From contig JALIGW010000288.1 of NCBI GenBank assembly GCA_023053685.1, positions 1 through 64,000 on the forward strand: a DNA stretch of 64,000 nt, read 5' to 3'. Of the stretch, positions 11,493 through 24,700 are shown piece by piece; within the stretch, counting starts at the first letter, position 1, and each line of letters begins with the position of its first letter. The notes under the pieces are model-generated. The model saw only the letters and a list, made by a program, of their open reading frames with translations. It ran no database searches and was not told the DNA's origin. The position numbers and the translations under genes were made by a program. Source of the DNA: Diadophis punctatus similis (lineage: Eukaryota > Chordata > Lepidosauria > Squamata > Dipsadidae).

Positions 11493-14249
11493 CGCCTTAG
11501 GACTCAATACAGCCAAAAAACATGACTTTTGACAAACACCTCAGAAATGAAAATGAAACACATATTCCTGTTCCCCACGTGCTGCAAAGCCGAATTCTCG
11601 CTTGATTTTTGATTAAGACCTTTCCCTGAAGAGCTAGCCCAAGGTCTAACACACAATTCGCCTTATTTCTCAATTCAGCCCAAAAACATGACTTTTGACA
11701 AACACCTCAGAAATGAAAAAGAAACACATATTCCTGTTCCCCACGGGCTGGTAAGCCGAATTATCGCTGGATTTTCGATTCCAAGCCTTCCCTGAAGAGC
11801 TAGCCCAAGGTCTAACACAGCATTCGCCTTAGGACTCAATACAGCCAAAAAACATGACTTTTGACAAACACCTCAGAAATGAAAATGAAACATATATTCC
11901 TTTTCCCCAAAGGCTGCAAAGCCAAATTCTCGCTTGATTTTTGATTCCGACCTTTCCTTGAAGTGCTAGCCTAAGGTCTAATACTGCATTCGCCTTATTT
12001 CTCAATTCAGCCCAAAAACATCACTTTTGGCAAACACCTCAGAAATGAAAAAGAAACACATATTCCTGGTCCCCACCGGCTGGAAAGCCGAATTCTCGCT
12101 TGATTATTGATTCTGACCTTTCCCTGAAGAGCTAGCCCAAGGTCTAACACAGCATTCGCCTTAAGATTCAATTCAGTCCAAAAACATCACTTTTGACAAA
12201 CACCTCAGAAATGAAAAAGAAACACATATTCCTGTTCCCCACGTGCTGGAAAGCCGAAATCTCGCTTGATTTTGGATTCCGAGCCTTCCCTGAAGAGCTA
12301 GCCCAAGATCTAACACAGCATTCGCCTTAGGACTCAATTAGCCAAAAAACATCAGTTTTGACAAACACCTCAGAAATGAAAAAGAAACACATATTCCTGT
12401 TCCCCACATGCTGGAACGCCGAATTCTTGCTTGAATTTCGATTCCGAGCCTACCCTGAAGAGCTAGCCCAAAGTCTAACACAGCATTCGCCTTAGGATTC
12501 AATTCAGTCCAAAAACATCACTTTTGACAAACACCTCAGAAATGAAAAAGAAACACATATTCCTGGTCCCCACGGGCTGGAAAGCCGAATTCTCGCTTGA
12601 TTATTGATTCTGACCTTCCCCTGAAGAGCTAGCCCAAGATCTAACACAGCATTCGCCTTAGGACTCAATTAGCCAAAAAACATCAGTTTTGACAAACACC
12701 TCAGAAATGAAAAAGAAACACATATTCCTGTTCCCCACATGCTGGAACGCCGAATTCTTGCTTGAATTTCGATTCCGAGCCTACCCTGAAGAGCTAGCCC
12801 AAAGTCTAACACAGCATTCGCCTTAGGATTCAATTCAGTCCAAAAACATGACTTTTGACAAACACCTCAGAAATGAAAATGAAACACATATTCCTGTTCC
12901 CCACAGGCTGGAAAGCCGAATTCTTGCTTGATTTTTGATTCCGACCTTTCCCTGAAGAGCTAGCCCAATGTCTAACACGGAATTCGCCTTAGTTCTCAAT
13001 TCAGCCCAAAAACATCACTTTTGACAAACACCTCAGAAATGAAAAAGAAACACATATTCCTGTTCCCCACGGGCTGGGAAGCCGAATTATCGCTGGATTT
13101 TCGATTCCAAGCCTTCCCTGAAGAGCTAGCCCAAGGTCTAACACAGCATTCGCCTTAGGACTCAATTAGCCAAAAAACATCTGTTTTGACAAACACCTCA
13201 GAAATGAAAAAGAAACACATATTCCTGTTCCCCACATGCTGGAACGCCGAATTCTTGCTTGAATTTCGATTCCGAGCCTACCCTGAAGAGCTAGCCCAAA
13301 GTCTAACACAGCATTCGCCTTAGGATTCAATTCAGTCCAAAAACATCACTTTTGACAAACACCTCAGAAATGAAAAAGAAACACATATTCCTGTTCCCCA
13401 CGTGCTGGAAAGCCGAATTCTCGCTTGATTTTCGATTCCGAGCCTACCCTGAAGAGCTAGCCCAAAGTCTAACACAGCATTCACCTTAGGACTCAATACA
13501 GCCAAAAAACATGACTTTTGACAAACACCTCAGAAATGAAAATGAAACACATATTCCTGTTCCCCCCACAGGCTGGAAAGCCAAATTCTTGCTTGATTTT
13601 TGATTCCGACCTTTCCCTGAAGAGCTAGCCCAATGTCTAACACGGAATTCGCCTTAGTTCTCAATTCAGCCAAAAAACATCAGTTTTGACAAACACATCA
13701 GAAATGAAAAAGAAACACATATTCCTGTTCCCCACATGCTGGAAAGCCGAATTCTCGCTTGAATTTTGATTCCGAGCCTACCTTGAAGAGCTAGCCCAAA
13801 GTCTAACACGGCATTCGCCTCAGGATTCAATTCAGTCCAAAAACATCACTTTTGACAAACACCTCAGAAATGAAAAAGAAACACATATTCCTGTTCCCCA
13901 CGTGTTGGAAAGCCGAATTCTCGCTTGATTTTCGATTCCGAGCCTACCCTGAAGAGCTAGCCCAAAGTCTAACACAGCATTCGCCTTAGGATTCAATTCA
14001 GCCCAAAAACATCACTTTTGACAAACACCTCAGAAATGAAAAGAAACACATATTCCTGTTCCCCACGTGTTGGAAAGCCGAATTCTCGCTTGATTTTCGA
14101 TTCCGAGCCTACCCTGAAGAGCTAGCCGAAAGTCTAACACAGCATTTGCCTTAGGATTCAATTCAGCCCAAAAACATCACTTTTGACAAAAAACCTCAGA
14201 AATGAAAAAGAAACACATATTCCTGTTCCCCACAGGCTGGAAAGCCGAA

Positions 14250-15170
14250 TTCTCGCTTGAATTTTGATTCCGACCTTTCCTGAAGAGCTAGCCCAAGGTC
14301 TAACACAGCATTCGCCTTATTTCTCAATACAGCCAAAAACATGACTTTTGACAAACCCCTCAGAAATGAAAATGAAACACATATTCCTGTTCCCCACAGG
14401 CTGGAAAGCTGAATTCTCGCTTGATTTTCGATTCCGAGCCTACCCTGAAGAGCTAGCCCAAAGTCTAACACAGCATTCGCCTTAGGATTCAATTCAGCCC
14501 AAAAACATCACTTTTGACAAACACCTCAGAATTGAAAAAGAAACACATATTCCTATTCCCCACGGGCTGGAAAGCCGAATTCTCGCTTGAAATTTGATTC
14601 CGAGCCTACCCTGAAGAGCTAGCCCAAGGTCTAACACAGCATTCGCCTTATTTCTCAATTCAGCCCAAAAACATCACTTTTGACAAACACCTCAGAAATG
14701 AAAATGAAACACGTATTCCTGTTCCCCACAGGCTGGAAACTGAATTCTCGCTTGATTTTCGATTCCGAGCCTACCCTGAAGAGCTAGCCCAAAGTCTAAC
14801 ACAGCATTCACCTTAGGATTCAATTCAGTCCAAAAACATCACTTTTGACAAACACCTCAGAAATGAAAATGAAACACATATTCCTGTTCCACACGTGCTG
14901 GAAAGCCGAATTCTTGCTTGATTTTCGATTCCGAGCCTACCCTGAAGAGCTAGCCCAAAGTCTAACACAGCATTCGCCTTAGGACTCAATACAGCCAAAA
15001 AACATGACTTTTGACAAACACCTCAGAAATGAAAATGAAACACATATTCCTTTTCCCCAAAGGCTGCAAAGCCAAATTCTCGCTTGATTTTTGATTCCGA
15101 CCTTTACTTGAAGTGCTAGCCCAAGGTCTAATACTGCATTCGCCTTATTTCTCAATTCAGCCCAAAAACA
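14250..15170. repeat. 10-monomer-offset duplication inside the 10.4-kb unit, copy a
   Basis: This matches 15,905-16,830 at about 1,657 bp (10 monomers minus 3 bp). The rare markers shared are aaacacgtattcc (14,708 and 16,365), ggctggaaactgaattc with a one-base loss, cagaattgaaaaag (14,527 and 16,185), and gttccacacgtgctgg. Both copies were carried into the downstream 10.4-kb copy (25,1xx and 26,7xx), so this event is older than the 10.4-kb duplication. Confidence 0.85.
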
Positions 15171-15904
15171 TCACTTTTGACAAACACATCAGAAATGAAA
15201 AAGAAACACATATTCCTGTTCCCCACATGCTGGAAAGCCGAATTCTCGCTTGATTTTCGATTCCGAGCCTTCCCTGAAGAGCTAGCCCAAGATCTAACAC
15301 AGCATTCGCCTTAGGACTCAATTAGCCAAAAAACATCAGGTTGACAAAAACCTCAGAAATGAAAAAGAAACACATATTCCTGTTCCCCACATGCTGGAAC
15401 GCCGAATTCTTGCTTGAATTTCGATTCCGAGCCTACCCTGAAGAGCTAGCCCAAAGTCTAACACAGCATTCGCCTTAGGATTCAATTCAGTCCAAAAACA
15501 TCACTTTTGACAAACACCTCAGAAATGAAAAAGAAACACATATTCCTGTTCCCCACGTGCTGGAAAGCCGAATTCTCGCTTGATTTTCGATTCCGAGCCT
15601 ACCCTGAAGAGCTAGCCCAAAGTCTAACACAGCATTCACCTTAGGACTCAATACAGCCAAAAAACATGACTTTTGACAAACACCTCAGAAATGAAAATGA
15701 AACACATATTCCTGTTCCCCACAGGCTGGAAAGCAAAATTCTTGCTTGATTTTTGATTCCGACCTTTCCCTGAAGAGCTAGCCCAATGTCTAACATGGAA
15801 TTCGCCTCAGTTCTCAATTCAGCCAAAAAACATCACTTTTGACAAACACATCAGAAATGAAAAAGAAACACATATTCCTGTTCCCCACAGGCTGGAAAGC
15901 CGAA

Positions 15905-16830
15905 TTCTCGCTTGAATTTTGATTCCGACCTTTCCCTGAAGAGCTAGCCCAAGGTCTAACACAGCATTCACCTTATTTCTCAATACAGCCAAAAAACATG
16001 ACTTTTGACAAACACCTCAGAAATGAAAATTAAACACATATTCCTGTTCCCCACAGGCTGGAAAGCTGAATTCTCGCTTGATTTTCGATTCCGAGCCTAC
16101 CCTGAAGAGCTAGCCCAAAGTCTAACACAGCATTCGCCTTAGGATTCAATTCAGCCCAAAAACATCACTTTTGACAAACACCTCAGAATTGAAAAAGAAA
16201 CACATATTCCTATTCCCCACGGGCTGGAAAGCCGAATTCTCGCTTGAAATTTGATTCCGAGCCTACCCTGAAGAGCTAGCCCAAGGTCTAACACAGCATT
16301 CGCCTTATTTCTCAATTCAGCCCAAAAACATCACTTTTGACAAACACCTCAGAAATGAAAATGAAACACGTATTCCTGTTCCCCACAGGCTGGAAACTGA
16401 ATTCTCGCTTGATTTTCGATTCCGAGCCTACCCTGAAGAGCTAGCCCAAAGTCTAACACAGCATTCACCTTAGGATTCAATTCAGCCCAAAAACATCACT
16501 ATTGACAAACACCTCAGAAATGAAAATGAAACACATATTCCTGTTCCACACGTGCTGGAAAGCCGAATTCTTGCTTGATTTTCGATTCCGAGCCTACCCT
16601 GAAGAGCTAGCCCAAAGTCTAACACAGCATTCGCCTTAGGACTCAATACAGCCAAAAAACATGACTTTTGACAAACACCTCAGAAATGAAAATGAAACAC
16701 ATATTCCTTTTCCCCAAAGGCTGCAAAGCCAAATTCTCGCTTGATTTTTGATTCCGACCTTTCCTTGAAGTGCTAGCCCAAGGTCTAATACTGCATTCGC
16801 CTTATTTCTCAATTCAGCCCAAAAACATCA
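15905..16830. repeat. 10-monomer-offset duplication inside the 10.4-kb unit, copy b
   Basis: Partner of 14,250-15,170. Private changes include gaaaattaaacac at 16,026, cactattgac at 16,497 (cacttttgac in copy a) and ctttccttgaag where copy a has ctttacttgaag. The match fades near 16,830, where ttttggcaaacatctc replaces ttttgacaaacacatc. Confidence 0.84.
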
Positions 16831-17754
16831 CTTTTGGCAAACATCTCAGAAATGAAAAAGAAACACATATTCCTGTTCCCCACGGGCTGGAAAGCCGAAT
16901 TCTCGCTTGATTATTGATTCTGACCTTTCCCTGAAGAGCTAGCCCAAGGTCTAACACAGCATTCGCCTTAGGATTCAATACAGCCAAAAAACATGACTTT
17001 TGACAAACACCTCAGAAATGAAAATGAAACACATATTCCTGTTCCCCACGTGTTGGAAAGCCGAATTCTCGCTTGATTTTCGATTCCGAGCCTACCCTGA
17101 AGAGCTAGCCGAAAGTCAAACACAGCATTCGCCTTAGGATTCAATTCAGTCCAAAAACATCACTTTTGACAAACACCTCAGAAATGAAAAAGAAACACAT
17201 ATTCCTGTTCCCCACGTGCTGGAAAGCCGAAATCTCGCTTGATTTTGGATTCCGAGACTTCCCTGAAGAGCTAGCCCAAGATCTAACACAGCATTCGCCT
17301 TAGGACTCAATTAGCCAAAAAACATCAGTTTTGACAAACACCTCAGAAATGAAAAAGAAACACATATTCCTGGTCCCCACGGGCTGGAAAGCCGAATTCT
17401 CGCTTGATTATTGATTCTGACCTTTCCCTGAAGAGCTAGCCCAAGGTCTAACACAGCATTCGCCTTAGGATTCAATTCAGTCCAAAAACATCACTTTTGA
17501 CAAACACCTCAGAAATGAAAAAGAAACACATATTCCTGGTCCCCACGGGCTGGAAAGCCGAATTCTCGCTTGATTATTGATTCTGACCTTCCCCTGAAGA
17601 GCTAGCCCAAGGTCTAACACAGCATTCGCCTTAGGATTCAATTCAGCCCAAAAACATCACTTTTGACAAAAACCTCAGAAATGAAAAAGAAACACATATT
17701 CCTGCTCCCCACAGGCTGGAAAGCCGAATTCTCGCTTGAATTTTGATTCCGAGC

Positions 17755-17775
17755 CTACCCTGAGCCTTAGGACTC
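17755..17775. other. 30-bp deletion junction in a monomer
   Basis: The text runs ctaccctgagccttagg, where other monomers have ctaccctgaagagctag through cagcattcgccttagg. Thirty bases including the NheI site are missing. The same junction is present at 28,172-28,187 in the other 10.4-kb copy, so the deletion was present before that duplication. Confidence 0.9.
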
Positions 17776-20700
17776 AATACAGCCAAAAAACATGACTTTT
17801 GACAAACACCTCAGAAATGAAAATGAAACACATATTCCTGTTCCCACGTGCTGCAAAGCCGAATTCTCGCTTGATTTTTGATTAAGACCTTTCCCTGAAG
17901 AGCTAGCCCAAGATCTAACACAGCATTCGCCTTAGGACTCAATTAGCCAAAAAACATCAGTTTTGACAAACACCTCAGAAATGAAAAAGAAACACATATT
18001 CCTGTTCCCCACATGCTGGAACGCCGAATCCTTGCTTGAATTTCGATTCCGAGCCTACCCTGAAGAGCTAGCCCAAAGTCTAACACAGCATTCGCCTTAG
18101 GATTCAATTCAGTCCAAAAACATCACTTTTGACAAACACCTCAGAAATGAAAAAGAAACACATATTCCTGTTCCCCACGTGCTGGAAAGCCGAATTCTCG
18201 CTTGATTTTCGATTCCGAGCCTACCCTGAAGAGCTAGCCCAAAGTCTAACACAGCATTCGCCTTAGGACTCAATACAGCCAAAGAACATGACTTTTTGAC
18301 AAACACCTCAGAAATGAAAATGAAACACATATTCCTGTTCCCCACAGGCTGGAAAGCCGAATTCTTGCTTGATTTTTGATTCCGACCTTTCCCTGAAGAG
18401 CTAGCCCAATGTCTAACACAGAATTCGCCTTAGTTCTCAATTCAGCCCAAAAACATCACTTTTGACAAACACCTCAGAAATGAAAAAGAAACACATATTC
18501 GTGTTCCCCACGGGCTGGGAAGCCGAATTATCGCTGGATTTTCGATTCCAAGCCTTCCCTGAAGAGCTAGCCCAAGGTCTAACACAGCATTCGCCTTAGG
18601 ACTCAATTAGCCAAAAAACATCTGTTTTGACAAACACCTCAGAAATGAAAAAGAAACACATATTCCTGGTCCCCACGGGCTGGAAAGCCGAATTCTCGCT
18701 TGATTATTGATTCTGACCTTTCCCTGAAGAGCTAGCCCAAGGTCTAACACAGCATTCGCCTTAGGATTCAATACAGCCAAAAAACATGACTTTTGACAAA
18801 CACCTCAGAAATGAAAATGAAACACATATTCCTGTTCCCCATGTGTTGGAAAGCCGAATTCTCGCTTGATTTTCGATTCCGAGCCTACCCTGAAGAGCCA
18901 GCCGAAAGTCTAACACAGCATTCGCCTTAGGATTCAATTCAGTCCAAAAACATCACTTTTGACAAACACCTCAGAAAGGAAAAAGAAACACATATTCCTG
19001 TTCCCCACGTGTTGGAAAGCCGAATTCTCGCTTGATTTTCAATTCCGAGCCTACCCTGAAGAGCTAGCCGAAAGTCTAACACAGCATTCGCCTTAGGATT
19101 CAATTCAGTCCAAAAACATCACTTTTGACAAACACCTCAGAAATGAAAAAGAAACACATATTCCTGTTCCCCACGTGTGGGAAAGCCGAATTCTCGCTTG
19201 ATTTTCGATTCCGAGCCTACCCTGAAGAGCTAGCCCAAAGTCTAACACAGCATTCGCCTTAGGATTCAATTCAGCCCAAAAACATCACTTTTGACAAAAA
19301 CCTCAGAAATGAAAAAGAAACACATATTCCTGTTCCCCACAGGCTGGAAAGCCGAATTCTCGCTTGAATTTTGATTCCGAGCCTACCCTGAAGAGCTAGC
19401 CCAAAGTCTAACACAGCATTCGCCTTAGGACTCAATTAGCCAAAAAACATCTGTTTTGACAAACACCTCAGAAATGAAAAAGAAACACATATTCCTATTC
19501 CCCACATGCTGGAAAGCCGAATTCTTGCTTGAATTTCGATTCCGAGCCTACCCTGAAGAGCTAGCCCAAAGTCTAACACAGCATTCGCCTTAGGACTCAA
19601 TACAGCCAAAAAACATGACTTTTGACAAACACCTCAGAAATGAAAATGAAACACATATTCCTTTTCCCCAAAGGCTGCAAAGCCAAATTCTCGCTTGATT
19701 TTTGATTCCGACCTTTCCTTGAAGTGCTAGCCCAAGGTCTAATACTGCATTCGCCTTATTTCTCAATTCAGCACAAAAACATCACTTTTGGCAAACACCT
19801 CAGAAATGAAAAAGAAACACATTATTCCTGTTCCCCACGTGCTGGAAAGCCGAAATCTCGCTTGATTTTGGATTCCGAGCCTTCCCTGAAGAGCTAGCCC
19901 AAGATCTAACACAGCATTCGCCTTAGGACTCAATTAGCCAAAAAACATCAGTTTTGACAAACACCTCAGAAATGAAAAAGAAACACATATTCCTGTTCCC
20001 CACATGCTGGAACGCCGAATTCTTGCTTGAATTTCGATTCCGAGCCTACCCTGAAGAGCTAGCCCAAAGTCTAACACAGCATTCGCCTTAGTTCTCAATT
20101 CAGCCAAAAAACATCACTTTTGACAAACACCTCAGAAATGAAAAAGAAACACATATTCCTGTTCCCCACGTGTTGGAAAGCCGAATTCTCGCTTGATTTT
20201 CGATTCCGAGCCTACCCTGAAGAGCTAGCCGAAAGTCTAACACAGCATTCGCCTTAGGATTCAATTCAGCCCAAAAACATCACTTTTGACAAAAACCTCA
20301 GAAATGAAAAAGAAACACATATTCCTGTTCCCCACGTGTTGGAAAGCCGAATTCTCGCTTGAATTTTGATTCCGACCTTTCCCTGAAGAGCTAGCCCAAG
20401 GTCTAACACAGCATTCGCCTTATTTCTCAATACAGCCAAAAAACATGACTTTTGACAAACCCCTCAGAAATGAAAATGAAACACATATTCCTGTTCCCCA
20501 CAGGCTGGAAAGCTGAATTGTCGCTTGATTTTCGATTCCGAGCCTACCCTGAAGAGCTAGCCGAAAGTCTAACACAGCATTCGCCTTAGGACTCAATACA
20601 GCCAAAAAACATGACTTTTGACAAACACCTCAGAAATGAAAATGAAACACATATTCCTGTTCCCCACAGGCTGGAAAGCCGAATTCTTGCTTGATTTTTG

Positions 20701-20858
20701 ATTCCGACCTTTCCCTGAAGAGCTAGCCCAATGTCTAACACGGAATTCGCCTTAGTTCTCAATTCAGCCCAAAAACATCACTTTTGACAAACACCTCAGA
20801 AATGAAAAAGAAACACATATTCCTGTTCCCCACGGGCTGGGAAGCCGAATTATCGCTG

Positions 20859-20871
20859 GATTTTCGATTCC
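20859..20871. other. A/B domain junction (upstream copy) within a chimeric monomer
   Basis: The left part of this monomer is domain A class 7 (ggaagccgaattatcgctgg). The right part is domain B (gacctttcactgaagagc, as at about 37,602, 42,745, 51,370 and 57,015). The switch lies within gattttcgattcc, which both parents share. An identical junction occurs 10,414 bp downstream at 31,273-31,285. Confidence 0.8.
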
Positions 20872-21755
20872 GACCTTTCACTGAAGAGCTAGCCCAAGGT
20901 CTAACACAGCATTCGCCTTATTTCTCAATTCAGCCCAAAAACATCACTTTTGGCAAACACCTCAGAAATGAAAAAGAAACACATATTCCTGTTCCCCATG
21001 GGCTGGAAAGCTGAATTCTCGCTCAATTTTTGATTCTGACCTTTCCCTGAAGAGCTAGCACAGAATGCTGTCTAACACAGCATTCGCCTTATTTCTCAAT
21101 TCAGCCCAAAAAACATCACTTTTGACAAACACCTCAGAATGAAAATGAAACACATATTCCTCTTCCCCACAGGCTGGAAAGCTGAATTCTCGCTTGATTT
21201 TTGATTCCGAGCCTACCCTGAAAAGCTAGCCCAAAGTCTAACACAGCATTCGCCTTAGGATTCAATTCAGCCCAAAAACATCACTTTTGACAAACACCTC
21301 AGAAATGAAAAAGAAACACATATTCCTGTTCCCCATGGGCTGGAAAGCCGAATTCTCGCTTGATTATTGATTCTGACCTTTCCCTGAAGAGCTAGCGCAA
21401 GGTCTAACACAGCATTCGCCTTATTTCTCAATTCAGCCCAAAAACATCACTTTTGACAAACACCTCAGAAATGAAAAAGAAACACATATTCCTGTTCCCC
21501 ACGGGCTGGAAAGCCGAATTCTCGCTCAATTTTTGATTCTGACCTTTCCCTGAAGAGCTAGCGCAAGGTCTAACACAGCATTCGCCTTATTTCTCAATTC
21601 AGCCCAAAAACATCACTTTTGGCAAACACCTCAGAAATGAAAAAGAAACACATATTCCTGTTCCCCACGAGCTGGAAAGCCGAATTCTCGCTCAATTTTT
21701 GATTCCGACCTTTCCCTGAAGAGCTAGCCCAAGGTCTAACACAGCATTCGCCTTA
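20872..21755. repeat. Domain B patch buried in domain A
   Basis: About five monomers with domain B features: gctcaatttttgattctg, cctgaaaagctagccc (21,220), gctagcgcaagg (21,394 and 21,561) and ccccatgggctgg. At about 21,756 the array returns to domain A class 7. The patch equals 31,286-32,168. It is explained by tandem duplication of a segment that ended just inside domain B. Confidence 0.88.
21063..21085. repeat. 9-bp perfect inverted repeat with 5-nt loop, new in this monomer
   Basis: gaatgctgt (21,063-21,071), ctaac, acagcattc (21,077-21,085): the left arm is the exact reverse complement of the right arm. The right arm is ordinary satellite sequence. The left arm replaces the usual gcccaag, so the inverted repeat was created by mutation, most simply by a template switch that copied the cattctgt-side strand back. 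The monomer is longer by about four bases. The change is repeated at 31,477-31,499. Confidence 0.92.
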
Positions 21756-24700
21756 TTTCTCAATTCAGCCCAAAAACATGACTTTTGACAAACACCTCAG
21801 AAATGAAAAAGAAACACATATTCCTGTTCCCCACGGCTGGTAAGCCGAATTATCGCTGGATTTTCGATTCCAAGCCTTCCCTGAAGAGCTAGCCCAAGGT
21901 CTAACACAGCATTCGCCTTAGGACTCAATACAGCCAAAAAACATGACTTTTGACAAACACCTCAGAAATGAAAATGAAACATATATTCCTTTTCCCCAAA
22001 GGCTGCAAAGCCAAATTCTCGCTTGATTTTTGATTCCGACCTTTCCTTGAAGTGCTAGCCTAAGGTCTAATACTGCATTCGCCTTATTTCTCAATTCAGC
22101 CCAAAAACATCACTTTTGGCAAACACCTCAGAAATGAAAAAGAAACACATATTCCTGGTCCCCACCGGCTGGAAAGCCGAATTCTCGCTTGATTATTGAT
22201 TCTGACCTTTCCCTGAAGAGCTAGCCCAAGGTCTAACACAGCATTCGCCTTAAGATTCAATTCAGTCCAAAAACATCACTTTTGACAAACACCTCAGAAA
22301 TGAAAAAGAAACACATATTCCTGTTCCCCACGTGCTGGAAAGCCGAAATCTCGCTTGATTTTGGATTCCGAGCCTTCCCTGAAGAGCTAGCCCAAGATCT
22401 AACACAGCATTCGCCTTAGGACTCAATTAGCCAAAAAACATCAGTTTTGACAAACACCTCAGAAATGAAAAAGAAACACATATTCCTGTTCCCCACATGC
22501 TGGAACGCCGAATTCTTGCTTGAATTTCGATTCCGAGCCTACCCTGAAGAGCTAGCCCAAAGTCTAACACAGCATTCGCCTTAGGATTCAATTCAGTCCA
22601 AAAACATCACTTTTGACAAACACCTCAGAAATGAAAAGAAACACATATTCCTGGTCCCCACGGGCTGGAAAGCCGAATTCTCGCTTGATTATTGATTCTG
22701 ACCTTCCCCTGAAGAGCTAGCCCAAGGTCTAACACAGCATTCGCCTTAGGATTCAATACAGCCAAAAAACATGACTTTTGACAAACACCTCAGAAATGAA
22801 AATGAAACACATATTCCTGTTCCCCATGTGTTGGAAAGCCGAATTCTCGCTTGATTTTCGATTCCGAGCCTACCCTGAAGAGCTAGCCGAAAGTCTAACA
22901 CAGCATTCGCCTTAGGATTCAATTCAGTCCAAAAACATCACTTTTGACAAACACCTCAGAAATGAAAAAGAAACACATATTCCTGTTCCCCACGTGCTGG
23001 AAAGCCGAAATCTCGCTTGATTTTGGATTCCGAGCCTTCCCTGAAGAGCTAGCCCAAGATCTAACACAGCATTCGCCTTAGGACTCAATTAGCCAAAAAA
23101 CATCAGTTTTGACAAACACCTCAGAAATGAAAAAGAAACACATATTCCTGTTCCCCACATGCTGGAACGCCGAATTCTTGCTTGAATTTCGATTCCGAGC
23201 CTACCCTGAAGAGCTAGCCCAAAGTCTAACACAGCATTCGCCTTAGGATTCAATTCAGTCCAAAAACATGACTTTTGACAAACACCTCAGAAATGAAAAT
23301 GAAACACATATTCCTGTTCCCCACAGGCTGGAAAGCCGAATTCTTGCTTGATTTTTGATTCCGACCTTTCCCTGAAGAGCTAGCCCAATGTCTAACACGG
23401 AATTCGCCTTAGTTCTCAATTCAGCCCAAAAACATCACTTTTGACAAACACCTCAGAAATGAAAAAGAAACACATATTCCTGTTCCCCACGGGCTGGGAA
23501 GCCGAATTATCGCTGGATTTTCGATTCCAAGCCTTCCCTGAAGAGCTAGCCCAAGGTCTAACACAGCATTCGCCTTAGGACTCAATTAGCCAAAAAACAT
23601 CTGTTTTGACAAACACCTCAGAAATGAAAAAGAAACACATATTCCTGTTCCCCACATGCTGGAACGCCGAATTCTTGCTTGAATTTCGATTCCGAGCCTA
23701 CCCTGAAGAGCTAGCCCAAAGTCTAACACAGCATTCGCCTTAGGATTCAATTCAGTCCAAAAACATCACTTTTGACAAACACCTCAGAAATGAAAAAGAA
23801 ACACATATTCCTGTTCCCCACGTGCTGGAAAGCCGAATTCTCGCTTGATTTTCGATTCCGAGCCTACCCTGAAGAGCTAGCCCAAAGTCTAACACAGCAT
23901 TCACCTTAGGACTCAATACAGCCAAAAAACATGACTTTTGACAAACACCTCAGAAATGAAAATGAAACACATATTCCTGTTCCCCACAGGCTGGAAAGCC
24001 AAATTCTTGCTTGATTTTTGATTCCGACCTTTCCCTGAAGAGCTAGCCCAATGTCTAACACGGAATTCGCCTTAGTTCTCAATTCAGCCAAAAAACATCA
24101 GTTTTGACAAACACATCAGAAATGAAAAAGAAACACATATTCCTGTTCCCCACATGCTGGAAAGCCGAATTCTCGCTTGAATTTTGATTCCGAGCCTACC
24201 TTGAAGAGCTAGCCCAAAGTCTAACACGGCATTCGCCTCAGGATTCAATTCAGTCCAAAAACATCACTTTTGACAAACACCTCAGAAATGAAAAAGAAAC
24301 ACATATTCCTGTTCCCCACGTGTTGGAAAGCCGAATTCTCGCTTGATTTTCGATTCCGAGCCTACCCTGAAGAGCTAGCCCAAAGTCTAACACAGCATTC
24401 GCCTTAGGATTCAATTCAGCCCAAAAACATCACTTTTGACAAACACCTCAGAAATGAAAAAGAAACACATATTCCTGTTCCCCACGTGTTGAAAGCCGAA
24501 TTCTCGCTTGATTTTCGATTCCGAGCCTACCCTGAAGAGCTAGCCGAAAGTCTAACACAGCATTTGCCTTAGGATTCAATTCAGCCCAAAACATCACTTT
24601 TGACAAAAACCTCAGAAATGAAAAAGAAACACATATTCCTGTTCCCCACAGGCTGGAAAGCCGAATTCTCGCTTGAATTTTGATTCCGACCTTTCCCTGA

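Larger units (their letters stand above)
1..11655. repeat. Satellite domain A, proximal part
   Basis: About 70 monomers of the A variant set. Diagnostic classes: (1) gattttcgattccgagcc with ctaccctgaagagctag; (2) ggaacgccgaattcttgc; (3) gccgaaatctcgc with gattttggattcc and cccaagatctaac; (4) tcaattagccaaaaaacatc; (5) ccttttccccaaaggctgc with ccaaattctcgc and aagtgctagcctaagg; (6) tggtccccaccggctgg with gattattgattctgacc; (7) ggctggtaagccgaattatc. Class 5 starts at 456, 3,440, 4,104, 6,757, 7,753, 9,246 and 11,899 here, with spacings of 18, 4, 16, 6, 9 and 16 monomers. Classes follow each other in the same order in several blocks, which shows irregular higher-order repeats. No gene or mobile element is present in any interval. 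Confidence 0.93.
11656..21755. repeat. 10.4-kb tandem segmental duplication, copy 1
   Basis: About 61 monomers, repeated immediately downstream at 21,756-32,168. The offset is 10,089-10,090 bp at the left end and 10,414-10,418 bp over the rest. The change comes from a two-monomer (332-bp) loss at about 12,612-12,636, where a class-6 monomer (gaccttcccctgaag) fuses to a class-3 tail (cccaagatctaac). The breakpoint shared with copy 2 lies within 21,746-21,764, in attcgccttatttctcaat. Class-5 markers at 15,049, 16,706 and 19,660 mirror 25,467, 27,123 and 30,075. The last 0.9 kb (20,872 onward) is domain B sequence. Confidence 0.93.
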
